A stretch of DNA of 64,000 nucleotides from CAWCWK01 sp963842125 (GCA_963842125.1 CAWJFE010000001.1:1364001-1428000), one strand, 5' to 3'; positions 15,466 through 24,142 are shown, counted from the stretch's first letter. Made by a program: numbers and translations. Notes: generated by a model not told the origin, from the sequence alone.

Positions 15466-15557
15466 TGACCCGAGGCGCTCCGCTCGCGTCGTCTCGGCCC
15501 TTGGCCAAAGCGCCGCGATGGCCTGCGCGCTTCTCGCGAGCGAAACGCCTCGGGTCA
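15466..15557. repeat. 92-bp structured palindrome upstream of mdh
   Basis: TGACCCGAGGCG (15466-15477) pairs perfectly with CGCCTCGGGTCA (15546-15557). After symmetrical 3-nt internal loops, CGCTCGCG (15481-15488) pairs with CGCGAGCG (15535-15542), leaving a 46-nt loop. Together with the two preceding repeats it fills most of the 373-bp zapE-mdh gap. The mdh promoter is presumably in the remaining ~110 bp. Confidence 0.7.
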
Positions 15558-15669
15558 TCGTGCATGCCTCCAGTTCTCTATCGGACCCTCGCGGCTCGCT
15601 TGTTCGCCGGCGGCAGAGGCGCTAACACCACACCCGACATATTGCGCCGCACCCGAAGGAGATTCCACC

Positions 15670-16638
15670 ATGGCTCGCAACAAGATCGCCCTCATCGGCG
15701 CCGGACAGATCGGCGGCACGCTCGCCCACCTCGCCGGCCTGAAGGAGCTGGGCGACATCGTCCTCTTCGACATCAACGAGGGCGTCGCCAAGGGCAAGGC
15801 GCTCGATCTCTACGAATCCTCGCCCGTCGACGGGTTCGACTCCAAGCTCGAGGGCGCGGCTTCCTACGAGGCGATCGAGGGCGCGGACGTCGTCATCGTC
15901 ACGGCCGGCGTGCCGAGGAAGCCCGGCATGAGCCGCGACGACCTCTTGGAGATCAACCTCAAGGTCATGGAGCAGGTCGGCGCGGGCATCGCGAAGTTCG
16001 CGCCCGATGCCTTCGTCATCTGCATCACCAACCCGCTCGACGCCATGGTCTGGGCGCTCCAGAAATCGTCCGGCCTGCCGGCCGAGAAGGTCTGCGGCAT
16101 GGCCGGCGTGCTCGACTCCAGCCGGTTCCGCACCTTCCTCGCCATGGAGATGAACGTCTCGGTGGAAGACGTGACGGCCTTCGTCCTCGGCGGTCACGGC
16201 GACACGATGGTGCCGCTGACGCGCTACTCGACCGTCGCCGGCATCCCGCTGCCCGACCTCGTCAAGATGGGCTGGATGACGCAAGCCGCGCTCGACGGCA
16301 TCGTCCAGCGCACCCGCGACGGCGGTGCCGAGATCGTCAAGCTCCTCCAGACCGGCTCCGCCTTCTATGCGCCCGCCGCCTCCGCCATCGAGATGGCCGA
16401 CAGCTACCTCAAGGACAAGAAGCGCGTCCTCCCCGCCGCCGCACAGCTGACCGGCCAGTACGGCGTGCAGGATCTCTATGTGGGCGTGCCGACCGTCATC
16501 GGCGCGGGCGGCATCGAGAAGGTCGTCGAGATCAGCCTCGACCGGGCCGAGCAGGCCGAGTTCGACGCCTCCGTCCAGGCCGTGCGCGATCTCGTCGAGG
16601 CCTGCAAAGGCATCGCGCCCGACCTCGGCAAGGGCTGA
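15670..16638 (+). CDS. mdh: malate dehydrogenase (NAD-dependent)
   Basis: TCA-cycle enzyme of the lactate-dehydrogenase-like MDH group: 322 residues, cytoplasmic. The Rossmann motif GAGQIGGTLAHL (residues 10-21) is followed by the NAD-binding acid LFDIN, substrate Arg in VPRKPGMSRDDLL, ITNPLDAM, MAGVLDSSRFR, and the catalytic His in LGGHGDTMVPL. A good ribosome site (AAGGAGA) precedes ATG 15670. In related genomes mdh is usually followed by sucCD; here repeats, a GNAT gene and an integration region follow, so the synteny is broken just downstream. Confidence 0.97.
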   Translation: MARNKIALIGAGQIGGTLAHLAGLKELGDIVLFDINEGVAKGKALDLYESSPVDGFDSKLEGAASYEAIEGADVVIVTAGVPRKPGMSRDDLLEINLKVMEQVGAGIAKFAPDAFVICITNPLDAMVWALQKSSGLPAEKVCGMAGVLDSSRFRTFLAMEMNVSVEDVTAFVLGGHGDTMVPLTRYSTVAGIPLPDLVKMGWMTQAALDGIVQRTRDGGAEIVKLLQTGSAFYAPAASAIEMADSYLKDKKRVLPAAAQLTGQYGVQDLYVGVPTVIGAGGIEKVVEISLDRAEQAEFDASVQAVRDLVEACKGIAPDLGKG

Positions 16639-16929
16639 TCGCACCGGCCTGACATGTCGCTTGTGGGACGGAAAGCGGGTGCGTTTCCTATCCGAGCAAC
16701 ATGAGCGACCAGCAGAGACCCGTGCCGCCGTGGAGGCGCGGGTCGCCCACGCGGTGGACGCGAACCCGTGGCTGCGCCGACGTCAATAGTCGTCCGCGCC
16801 GACCTGAGCCGCGATGACGATGGCCAGTTGAAGGACGAGGCCGGCAATCCGAAGCCTCTTGGCCTTCAGCAGCGCCGCCCCACCGATGCACTAAGAGGGG
16901 GCAGGGTCGCGGGGCGCATGTTCGAGCCG

Positions 16930-17005
16930 CTTCTGTAAACGTTGGTTCGGCCCCCACCCTTTCATCCTCGTCATCCTCGGGCAACGACCGGAGGATCGAG
17001 AGCGG
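16930..17005 (+). repeat. interspersed palindromic repeat (family A, long form)
   Basis: TTCTGTAAACGTTGGTTCGG followed by TCATCCTCGTCATCCTCGGG and the partner CCGGAGGATCGAGAGCGG. The same string, with substitutions, recurs at 35650-35725 near the inverted-repeat element. The rest of the 561-bp gap 16639-17199 shows no credible gene; a 28-codon hydrophobic fragment on the minus strand near 16787-16870 has no start. Confidence 0.7.
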
Positions 17006-17199
17006 CGACCGTCTCGCTCTGATCGTAGGCGAACCATCGCATCGCGTGCGATCGGTTAGGAGGTCAAACGCAGGTTTAGCCAAGTGCGCCCTGGAATCTC
17101 GGCTCGGTGCTCGGAACCGCTCAACTGAAACAGCAGGCCGCATGGCAGACGTCGGTTCCCATGAGGTGCAGGACGTCTCCGCAGAGACGATCCCGTCCC

Positions 17200-17736
17200 T
17201 CAGGGCGTCGGCCGTTCGTCGAGGACCTTCTGAACGAAGACCAGCGTGAGCCATCGCCCGAACTTCCGGCCTACTTCCGGCATTCGCCCCGTCTCGACGA
17301 AGCCTGCGCGTTCGTGCAGCGCCAGACTCGCGACATTCCCGGCCTCGAGCCCACCGACAAGGACGTGGAGCCCGTCCGCCCGGGCCCGCACGATGAGCGC
17401 GTCGAGAAGGCGGCGACCAACCCCCCGGCCTTGCGCGCCGGGCGCGACATAGACGGAGTGCTCGCCCGTTCCCGCAAAGCCTGCGAAGGGCCGGAACGAA
17501 CCATAGCTCGCATAGCCGAGAACCGCGCCATCACCCCCCTTCGCGACGAGCACCGGAAAGCCCTCGGCGATGCGCAGGCCGAACCAGTCCGACATCTCGG
17601 CCTCGCTGCGCTCGCTCTCGTGAAAGACGGCCGTCGTCTCCCGAACGGCCTGATTGAGAATGCCCCGGATTGCACCAAGATCGCTTGGCGCCGCATCCAC
17701 GATCCGCACATCCTCGCGCAGCCAAACTTCGTTCAA
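17200..17736 (-). CDS. GNAT family N-acetyltransferase (phosphinothricin/PAT-like)
   Basis: About 178 residues from the TTG at 17736, which has GGGGAG seven bases upstream; a GTG at 17709 would also fit. The sequence follows the PAT/Bar/YncA type: IVDAAPSDLGAIRGILNQAV at the N terminus, then ETTAVFHESERSEAEM, and the acetyl-CoA loop VYVAPGAQGRGVGRRLLDAL (Q/RxxGxG/A). SLALHERAGFVETGRMPEVGRKFGRW is the classical C-terminal motif. Members acetylate phosphinothricin, methionine sulfoximine or sulfone. The substrate is not predictable. Single gene, convergent with nothing and next to the tRNA-Gln locus. Confidence 0.88.
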   Translation of the reverse strand: MNEVWLREDVRIVDAAPSDLGAIRGILNQAVRETTAVFHESERSEAEMSDWFGLRIAEGFPVLVAKGGDGAVLGYASYGSFRPFAGFAGTGEHSVYVAPGAQGRGVGRRLLDALIVRARADGLHVLVGGLEAGNVASLALHERAGFVETGRMPEVGRKFGRWLTLVFVQKVLDERPTP

Positions 17737-17962
17737 GACGCGTCTCCCCGACGAACGCCGCCCGGACCCGACTCCGACGGACGCATTGGAACGCGTTCGC
17801 TGAACCGAGGCCCAGTGAAAGCCGTTCCGCAACCCGGCATAGTCGCCCGATCTGAGTCACAGCGGCAAACGCGCTTCGGCCGGGAGGGCTTCGAACGGCA
17901 TCAACCCCCTCTCGCCCCATCTTGCAACCCCTGCCAGACCTCGGTAGACAACCGCCCTCGGA

Positions 17963-18037
17963 TGGGGCGTCGCCAAGTGGTAAGGCAGCGGCTTTTGGTG
18001 CCGCCATTCGCAGGTTCGAATCCTGCCGCCCCAGCCA
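17963..18037 (+). tRNA. tRNA-Gln (anticodon TTG)
   Basis: The acceptor stem TGGGGCG pairs with CGCCCCA; the anticodon loop CTTTTGGTG gives TTG; the T-loop is GGTTCGAATCC; CCA is encoded. The 3' end is followed within 120 bp by an integrase gene in the same direction, the standard arrangement of a tRNA used as an attachment site. Confidence 0.95.
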
Positions 18038-18154
18038 ACTTTTCGGAAAAGTCCCGCGCGTTCCGTGGCTTGCGCGTCTCGCGAGACACTACTCCATCTC
18101 GAGGTCCACACGCAAGGTCCACCAGAGGCGGAGCTTGACTCCTTGGAACAAGTC

Positions 18155-20134
18155 ATGAACATTCGCTCTCAGGGTGCGAGGCTCGTCTTTCGTCGCCGGA
18201 TCCCAAGGGATCTCGTGCAGCGCCTCGGTCGACGCGAGATCGTGCGGTCGCTGCGGACGCACCGGGCGTCGGAAGCCCGGCGTAGGGCCCGCCTGCTTTG
18301 GTCCGACACGGAGCGCGTATTCGCTATGGTTCGAGGCGACGAAGGACTGACTCCTGAGGACTGCCAGCGGTTGCTCGCCGCCGTGCGGGTGCGGTGCGAT
18401 CATGCCGACGAGGTGCGGCTGGCTCAGCGGGGCTCGCTGTTCGACCATACCGGCCCCGCACCGGTCGATGCGGACGCGATCGTCTGCGAGGTCTACCGGG
18501 ACGAAATTCGCGACGCTCTGGCTCGGAACGACACGGCGGAGTTTCACGGCAGCGTGCCAGATTACGCCGCCGAACTCGGCCTTACGATTCGGTCAGGGAC
18601 ACTCGCTGAGACGATGGCCGCCCGGGTCATCATGCGTGGGGTAGCGGATAGCTACGAAGCGTTCATCGTCCGCTTTAACCAGAAGACGCTCCCATACCTG
18701 CATCACTCTGAAGACAACCTTGCTTCTGAGGACTGTACTGATTCGGAGGGCGACGACGTTGGGGTCGCGGGCGCCGTGGGCCAATTTGAACCCACGCCGG
18801 AAGATCAGGCACTCATCGATGATGCGATGGGCGTGTCATCACGACTGCACACGGATGGTTCCGTCGTGTCAAAGGTCGACGGTTTAGCGAGCGATCTGGA
18901 CAACGAGATGTTCGTCGGCGACTCCGAGCCGGAAGGGCAGCCGCGAGCGGCAAGCCCTTACGGGTCGACCCTGCAGGACCTCTGGCCGCTGTTCACCGCC
19001 GACATGGTGAAGACCAAAAAATGGGGTCGGGATCAGGCCCGTCAGTCGCGTGCAACAGCCCTCGCCTGGGCATCCCTCTTTCCGGAATTAGACTTCGGAA
19101 AGATCGGCACGCGGCATGGGGCTGACTTCCAACGCGTCATGCTCTCCCTACCAGCGCTCTATTCGAAGCTAGTGTGTTGGCGAGGACGACCGCTTCGCCA
19201 GGTCGCCGAAGAGCGCGAGAGGATCATGGCCGGCGATGGGACCCGTCTGGCGTCATTGACATGGAGCAACAAGGGGAAGACGCCGGACTTGAAGCGGCTG
19301 TCGGCAGCGACGTTCAATCGCCATATCTCGGCACTGTCCCGCTTCTGGGAGTGGGCCCGCCAGAACGAGCACGTGGCGCGGGACGCCCCCAACCCCGTAC
19401 GCAACCTTTGGCTTTCGACCGACCAAGATACGCCTGTAGAAGAAGGTGGTAGCGCGATTCGACCGATCTGGACCGAACAGGACCTGCATAAGTTGTTCAG
19501 TTCTCCGCTCTACGTGGGGTGCAAATCCCCCCACCGGCGGCACGTCGCAGGGAGTCTCATCATTCGCGGCGCACTGTTCTGGCTGCCGCTGATTGCGGCA
19601 ACGACAGGCATGCGAAGGGAGGAGATCGCACAACTTGCCGTCGGAGACGTGAAGCAGGATCCGGAGACGGGGATCTGGTACTTCGACCTGACGCGGCGAT
19701 CCCTGCGGTTGAAGAACAAGGAAAGCAGACGGCTCGTACCGCTCCCGGACGGGCTGCTGGCACTCGGCTTCATCGATCAACTTGTCGTTGGACGCGCCGT
19801 CGACGAACAGGTATTCTTGGAACTGAAGCCGAACCAGAAAGGAGTATATGGAGACGGCGTCGGCAAACGCTTCGGTCGCTACCGTGCCCATATTGGTTTG
19901 ACGGACGCCATGCTCGACCTTCACGCCCTCCGCCATACAGTTGCGACGAACCTCAACCGCGCGGGCGTCCCTCAGTCGCACGGTGAAGAGCTGCTCGGTC
20001 ATAGGTCGGAGGCGAGACGAAGCGCCTTTGCGGTTTATGACAAGGGTGCGACCTTGCAGATCTTGAAGGAGGCGCTGGATCGTTTGCCAGCCCCATGGCT
20101 CAGGCACGTCCCGCCGTTTGTAGAGACGCTCTGA
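18155..20134 (+). CDS. tyrosine site-specific integrase of the tRNA-Gln island
   Basis: A 659-residue recombinase with an N-terminal DUF6538-type domain (RLVFRRRIPRDLVQRLGR... SLRTHRASEARRRA). A long linker follows, then a SAM-like core-binding domain (AATFNRHISALSRFWEWA) and the catalytic domain. Catalytic residues are visible: Arg in TTGMRREEI (about residue 486), HALRH (about 589-593), LLGHRS (about 612-617) and the nucleophile Tyr in FAVYDKG (about 627). I chose ATG 18155 because domain homology begins there and GGAA precedes it; the frame is open upstream to 18065. Base composition looks less GC-rich than the flanking genes, consistent with transfer. Confidence 0.9.
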   Translation: MNIRSQGARLVFRRRIPRDLVQRLGRREIVRSLRTHRASEARRRARLLWSDTERVFAMVRGDEGLTPEDCQRLLAAVRVRCDHADEVRLAQRGSLFDHTGPAPVDADAIVCEVYRDEIRDALARNDTAEFHGSVPDYAAELGLTIRSGTLAETMAARVIMRGVADSYEAFIVRFNQKTLPYLHHSEDNLASEDCTDSEGDDVGVAGAVGQFEPTPEDQALIDDAMGVSSRLHTDGSVVSKVDGLASDLDNEMFVGDSEPEGQPRAASPYGSTLQDLWPLFTADMVKTKKWGRDQARQSRATALAWASLFPELDFGKIGTRHGADFQRVMLSLPALYSKLVCWRGRPLRQVAEERERIMAGDGTRLASLTWSNKGKTPDLKRLSAATFNRHISALSRFWEWARQNEHVARDAPNPVRNLWLSTDQDTPVEEGGSAIRPIWTEQDLHKLFSSPLYVGCKSPHRRHVAGSLIIRGALFWLPLIAATTGMRREEIAQLAVGDVKQDPETGIWYFDLTRRSLRLKNKESRRLVPLPDGLLALGFIDQLVVGRAVDEQVFLELKPNQKGVYGDGVGKRFGRYRAHIGLTDAMLDLHALRHTVATNLNRAGVPQSHGEELLGHRSEARRSAFAVYDKGATLQILKEALDRLPAPWLRHVPPFVETL

Positions 20135-20260
20135 GGCGTTCTGAAGCTGGGCTGGCAACTCGGGCCCGCGCGTGTCCTTCGGACAGGAATGCGGCTCGCT
20201 GACCTTCCAACGTCGTTTGCAGTCGATGGCTGACGTAGCGATCCTGCCGCCAGGCAGCGG

Positions 20261-20286
20261 AAATGACCAGTAAGTCTTGGTCATTT
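20261..20286. repeat. 9-bp inverted repeat downstream of integrase
   Basis: AAATGACCA-N8-TGGTCATTT, perfect arms. It lies in the 331-bp gap between integrase and relaxase genes. It could be a terminator lacking a T-run or part of the transfer origin. Confidence 0.45.
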
Positions 20287-20402
20287 GCGCGAGAATACGT
20301 CGTCGTCGGGTACGCAGGTCAGGCTGAGCGCTTGCGGCTCCTTGTGTCCGACGTAGTCCGGGGCGAGTTCGGTTCATGATCGGGGTCGATCGCTCTTAAG
20401 GT

Positions 20403-20430
20403 CTAGCCGGTCTGCTTTGTGTTCGGCTAG
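20403..20430 (+). other. candidate origin of transfer (oriT) hairpin
   Basis: CTAGCCG and CGGCTAG, perfect 7-bp arms, flank a 14-nt loop containing CTTTGTGTT. The hairpin ends 36 bp before the start of a MobV relaxase gene. MobV oriTs (pMV158 type) are short inverted repeats with a nick next to a TGTG motif just upstream of the mob gene, so position and form fit. No nick site is proven. Confidence 0.35.
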
Positions 20431-20465
20431 ATTTGAAGACAATCAATATCAGGAGGTATCTTCTG

Positions 20466-21959
20466 ATGTACGATCCAGTTGTCTGCGGCCGTCTCGCGCC
20501 CATGAAGGAGAGGTCAGAGATCGGTAAGTTCTCTGCGCACGGCCGACGTGCGGGGAGCTATGATTACTCTCACTGCTCGGAGAGCCGCCGATCTCTCGTG
20601 ATCGCCGGCGTCGATGCGCGCTATGCCGACCTGATCCCCGACGCCTTCGACGCCCTTCGCGCCACCGATGTGGTCACCGAAGCCGTCGACGCCCATCACT
20701 GGGGAGGTGCGTCCATCGCGACCGAGCTTGTGCTGCAGGTCTCCCAGGGGGCTTTGCACTGGGCCGGCGAGTTTGGCATGCATGTGCCACTGCGAAGTGA
20801 GGCCCTTGCCGAGCCTGAGCAGGACCGACGGGCGGAGGCCAGAGCAGAGAGGGCTGATCAGCCTCCCCCGCCATGGCTCGTCCAGTTTGGACCCGATGCC
20901 CATGACCAGGCCGACAAGAAGGGCGAGCTGGCGCAGCTGACGCCCGCGTCGCAGCGGTTGCTCCTGACGGCCGACACGTTCGTCGCCAAGTGGAACGAGG
21001 CCCGTGACGGCCTGCGCGATGAGGAGCTAGTCCGATTTGATCGGTTCGATCCGCGGCGGGTTCACGACTGGGTGGTGACGAATCTCGAAGGCCTCGCCGC
21101 AATGCCGAACTGCCATGTGGCATGCTGGCGCCTCGACGCAGACGAGACGACGCCGCACATACATGCGGTTTTGCTGCCAACGGCGTTTCACCATGGTAAG
21201 AGCTACGCCAGCCATCGCACGCTCTTCAACGGGATGGGCGGGAAGCATCAGCTGCAGAACTACTTGGGCCAAGTGAACGCACCGCTCGGTATCCGCCGCG
21301 GCGAGCTACGCGAGGTCACGCAGTCTAGCCATGTCGCGCCTAAGCTCTACAAGAAGATCGAGGACAAGAAGGCCGAACTAGCGAGCGCAGAGCAGGCCTT
21401 GGCCGCTCGCCAAAGCGAGCTGGATGTGCTCGCGGCAGAGATCGCCGCGGCTCGGCTGCGTATCGAGGAGGCCGAGCAGGCGAAGCGCACGCGCGAGGCC
21501 GAGGCAGCGGAACAGCGCGTCGGGCAGGCCGAGTGGTTGGCCGAGGAGGCGATCGAGCGCGCCGAGATAGCCGAACGGCAGGCAGCCGAACTCATGAGAG
21601 AGGCGGACGCGGCGAATGCGCAGGCCGAGGCGATGATGCGGGAGGCCGAGGACAGGCGGAAGCAGGCCGACGCGTCGCTAAAGCGGGAGGCGCACCGGAC
21701 GCAGCGGGTCGATGCCTATGCCTTCGATGTCCATGCTTTGGCGCGAAGTGTTCTGGAAGGGGCCGAACCGGCGCGGCCGATCCTTCTCGCGGACGAAGAG
21801 ACGCCGGAGGACGCGGCGATCATTCTGACCAAGATAGCGGAGGCCAGCGGACGGATGCAGCGGCACCTGAGGCGACCGCTCCAGGCCACGCCCGATCCCG
21901 AGCTCGAAGCGTATCTGGAGGAGCGGTGGACCGGACGCATGGCCGTCGGCCCGCCATAA
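20466..21959 (+). CDS. MobV-family relaxase (plasmid recombination/Pre-Mob protein)
   Basis: Nicks oriT to mobilise DNA for conjugation with help from a co-resident transfer system. A strong AGGAGG (20451-20456) nine bases before ATG 20466 sets the start; 497 residues. The MobV signature RLDADETTPHIHAVLLP (HIH about residues 229-231, metal-binding histidines) is present, preceded by YDYSHCSESRRSL. Residues about 300-430 form a long coiled coil rich in Glu/Ala/Arg (QRVGQAEWLAEEAIERAEIA pattern), as in other MobV proteins. No type IV secretion genes are visible, so the element would at most be mobilisable in trans. Confidence 0.85.
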   Translation: MYDPVVCGRLAPMKERSEIGKFSAHGRRAGSYDYSHCSESRRSLVIAGVDARYADLIPDAFDALRATDVVTEAVDAHHWGGASIATELVLQVSQGALHWAGEFGMHVPLRSEALAEPEQDRRAEARAERADQPPPPWLVQFGPDAHDQADKKGELAQLTPASQRLLLTADTFVAKWNEARDGLRDEELVRFDRFDPRRVHDWVVTNLEGLAAMPNCHVACWRLDADETTPHIHAVLLPTAFHHGKSYASHRTLFNGMGGKHQLQNYLGQVNAPLGIRRGELREVTQSSHVAPKLYKKIEDKKAELASAEQALAARQSELDVLAAEIAAARLRIEEAEQAKRTREAEAAEQRVGQAEWLAEEAIERAEIAERQAAELMREADAANAQAEAMMREAEDRRKQADASLKREAHRTQRVDAYAFDVHALARSVLEGAEPARPILLADEETPEDAAIILTKIAEASGRMQRHLRRPLQATPDPELEAYLEERWTGRMAVGPP

Positions 21960-21982
21960 GACTGCCTTCGGTGCGGAACGGA

Positions 21983-22552
21983 TCAAGTGGGCCCGACGGT
22001 CGCATCGGTGGCAGGTTCAAGGTTTGCCGACCGTCCAAGGTCAGGCCTCTCGACGACGGCAGCAACATCGGCTTCGTGAAGGAGCCGTGCGACCTCGTCC
22101 GGCTCGAGGTAGCCGGCGGCGTCGAGCGCGCCCGCCAGCCGTTCGATCCGTGTGGCATTCTGCTGGACTAGACGTCGCGCGCGGGTCTGTGCCGCCCCCA
22201 GCACCGACTGGATCGGTTCCGTTGCGCGGTGCACGACGATCTCGAACTCGCGCGCACTGTCGATCGGACCGAGCCAGACAGGCGTATCGCCGACGAGCCC
22301 CCACGCGGCGACGGCCTTCGCAGCCAGCCCAGTGGCGCATGCCAGGTCGCTGTTTGCGTTGCCTCCAGCGCCGGCACTGACCGAGTCGAGGAAGTGCCGC
22401 TCGGCCTCGCGGCCAGCAAGGAGGTGGGCAACATGATCCTGCACCCGAACCCATCGCTTGGGGCAGGCCATCGGCGCAGGGATGCGCGCGAGCCCGAGGC
22501 GTGTCACGTCGACGACAGCGCGATAGCAGCAGCCCTGGCACCTGACTTTCAA
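21983..22552 (-). CDS. hypothetical protein with N-terminal Cys motif and FtsH-M41-like C-terminal half
   Basis: A 189-residue frame. The TTG at 22552 has GGAGG eight bases upstream and overlaps the stop of the preceding gene as TTGA. Residues 1-35 contain RCQGCCYR and ACPKRW, a zinc-ribbon-like start. From about residue 45 the pattern LLAGREAERHFL, then SVSAGAGGNANSDLACATGL, then AQTRARRLVQQNATRIERLA, then GYLEPDEVARLL resembles the helical C-terminal part of FtsH/M41 peptidases, but without HEAGH or ATPase domains. It may be a chimera or remnant. I cannot assign a function. It is encoded opposite to the relaxase. Confidence 0.45.
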   Translation of the reverse strand: MKVRCQGCCYRAVVDVTRLGLARIPAPMACPKRWVRVQDHVAHLLAGREAERHFLDSVSAGAGGNANSDLACATGLAAKAVAAWGLVGDTPVWLGPIDSAREFEIVVHRATEPIQSVLGAAQTRARRLVQQNATRIERLAGALDAAGYLEPDEVARLLHEADVAAVVERPDLGRSANLEPATDATVGPT

Positions 22553-22821
22553 GGGCACGTCCTCCCTATGCCGCCGTTCTGTCGGCAGTGGGTTAGCTCG
22601 ACGCCACGAGACGGGCTTTGGCAGACGGCGCACCGGGTCCGGATCCCGCGCAACCGGTTGCACGGCGCCAGGATAAGGGTGAAGGGCTTCACCGGCATGG
22701 CCGCTGTTCTGGCGCAGCGCGCGTTCCTGCACCGAAAGGTGAGATAGGCGCCGAGACGGACGGCTCGGCCGAGATCGAGAATTGGTTGCCCATGGGCGGA
22801 CAAGAGCCGACCACGGTGCAC
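22549..22821 (-). CDS. small Cys-rich (zinc-ribbon-like) hypothetical protein
   Basis: About 90 residues if started at GTG 22821 (start uncertain). It has two cysteine knuckles, FRCRNARC and TRCAVCQS, about 30 residues apart, as in a zinc ribbon. Its TGA stop (22551-22549) overlaps the TTG start of the next gene, indicating a translationally coupled pair. The 150 bp to the divergent SRAP gene would hold the promoters. Function unknown; no known family recognised with confidence. Confidence 0.4.
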   Translation of the reverse strand: MHRGRLLSAHGQPILDLGRAVRLGAYLTFRCRNARCARTAAMPVKPFTLILAPCNRLRGIRTRCAVCQSPSRGVELTHCRQNGGIGRTCP

Positions 22822-22977
22822 CCCTTCGTCCGCATTTATCAGCGTGACGGCGAACGCGGGATCTGCGTCACCCGATGGCCAGGTAATGGGGGACGTATCG
22901 GGCAGGCCAGCGAAGTGCTTTGTACGCCGGGCCGTGATGGCGTCACACTGCGATCCGGACTGAATGAGGCGACGGCG

Positions 22978-23640
22978 ATGTGCGGACGATTCCGGCTCGA
23001 AACCGATTGGCTCGAGATCGCGCGGACCTTCGACCTGGCCGAGACCGAGCGAGGCCGGAACACGCCCGCACGCTACAACATCGCCCCGTCGCAGGACGTA
23101 CTCATCATCGGGCAAAAGGATGGCGAGCGCGTGGTGCGCGAGGCCCGCTGGGGCTTGGTGCCGAACTGGGCCAAGCCGGATGCCAGTCGTATGCCGAAGC
23201 CGATCAACGCCCGCGCCGAGACCGTCGAGACCGGGCCGATGTTCCGCAGCGCCTTTCGCGCTGGACGCTGCCTCGTGCCGGCCGATGGCTGGTACGAATG
23301 GACGAAGGAGCTGGATGGAAAGCAGCCGCACCTCATCCAGCGAGAGGATGGGACACCGTTCGCCTTTGCTGGCATTGCGGCGCGGAACGAGGCGCAGGGC
23401 CTCTTGTCGATCGCGATCATCACCGTGCCGGCCGCTGAGGGCATCGCGGCCATCCACCCCCGCATGCCGGCCGCCCTGCGCCCCGATCTGCGCGCGGCTT
23501 GGCTTGACCCCGCAACGCCTGCGTCCGACGCGCGTAGCCTACTCGAGGAGGTCGAGACTGCGTTCGTCCATCACCCTGTTTCGCGGGCGATCAATTCAGC
23601 GTGCCATAGCGAGCGTCCCGAAGCCTTGAATTCTGCGTGA
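22978..23640 (+). CDS. SOS response-associated peptidase (SRAP, HMCES/YedK family)
   Basis: Forms a thiazolidine DNA-protein crosslink with abasic sites in single-stranded DNA through Cys2, shielding them during replication. MCGRF at the start (Cys2 exposed after Met removal), the Asn of PARYNIAPSQ, RWGLVPNWAK, INARAETV, the RCLVPADGWYEW box and the active-site His region AAIHPRMPA are all present. 220 residues, normal length. SRAP genes are common passengers of mobile elements, matching its position between relaxase and insertion sequences. Confidence 0.93.
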   Translation: MCGRFRLETDWLEIARTFDLAETERGRNTPARYNIAPSQDVLIIGQKDGERVVREARWGLVPNWAKPDASRMPKPINARAETVETGPMFRSAFRAGRCLVPADGWYEWTKELDGKQPHLIQREDGTPFAFAGIAARNEAQGLLSIAIITVPAAEGIAAIHPRMPAALRPDLRAAWLDPATPASDARSLLEEVETAFVHHPVSRAINSACHSERPEALNSA

Positions 23641-23651
23641 TGCGGGCCTTC

Positions 23652-23870
23652 TCAGAGCATATCGTGCCCGGCCAGTTCCCGATAAAGGTCCTGCACGCTC
23701 TTGCGGGGCTCGGCCACCCGATCTCGCATACCACCGCAGCGAGCCGCGATCTCCAACGCTTCGAGCGCGGCGTCGTAGCGGATCGCCGCTCCGAGGAACT
23801 CGCTCCGCGCACGTGCCCGATCCGTGGGGCGTGGCGGTGCGAGCTTTGGCGTGGCGACGATGATCTGCAT
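23652..23870 (-). CDS. small hypothetical protein
   Basis: 72 residues from ATG 23870 (MQIIVATPKLAPPRP start), helical and charged in the second half (AAIRYDAALEALEIAARCGG), ending convergent with the SRAP gene 11 bp away. No domain, signal peptide or membrane segment is recognised. Codon use resembles neighbouring coding sequence and a purine-rich stretch lies upstream, which is the only support. Confidence 0.45.
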   Translation of the reverse strand: MQIIVATPKLAPPRPTDRARARSEFLGAAIRYDAALEALEIAARCGGMRDRVAEPRKSVQDLYRELAGHDML

Positions 23871-23959
23871 AGGCGGGCTCTTTCAACGAAAGAGCGTCAC
23901 TTTAAGCGATCCTCAGGCCGGGAACGGCAACATCGGTTGCTGACGAATGTGTGTGAGGA

Positions 23960-24142
23960 TCAGATCAGCGCGGCCCAGAGATAGAACCCGAGCAGCCCAA
24001 GAACCAGCACGACGATGATGGCCCACGTGCTGCGCGACCCCTCGGTGGTGTAGTGGTTGTCCGGCCCGGTGCGGTAGTCCCATCCTCCGCGCTCGCCCTG
24101 CCTCTTCGGGCGGATCGGCTCGCCGTGCGGGCCTCTTTCCAT
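23960..24142 (-). CDS. small single-pass membrane protein, hypothetical
   Basis: 60 residues from ATG 24142. A polar, Arg/Gly-rich N-terminal half (MERGPHGEPIRPKRQGER) is followed by one hydrophobic helix (WAIIVVLVLGLLGFYLWAAL) at the C terminus. Such short tail-anchored proteins are common and unassigned in Hyphomicrobiales. The IS3-type element begins 19 bp upstream of the start, so its native promoter may have been displaced. Confidence 0.5.
   Translation of the reverse strand: MERGPHGEPIRPKRQGERGGWDYRTGPDNHYTTEGSRSTWAIIVVLVLGLLGFYLWAALI

Noticed and set aside
16787..16880. Short hydrophobic minus-strand frame (ALLKAKRLRIAGLVLQLAIV)
   Set aside because: Only ~28 codons after a stop, with no start codon; possibly a gene remnant but too little to call.
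16688..17254. 188-codon minus-strand frame overlapping the GNAT 3' end
   Set aside because: No domain pattern, overlaps a family A repeat and the real GNAT gene in another frame.
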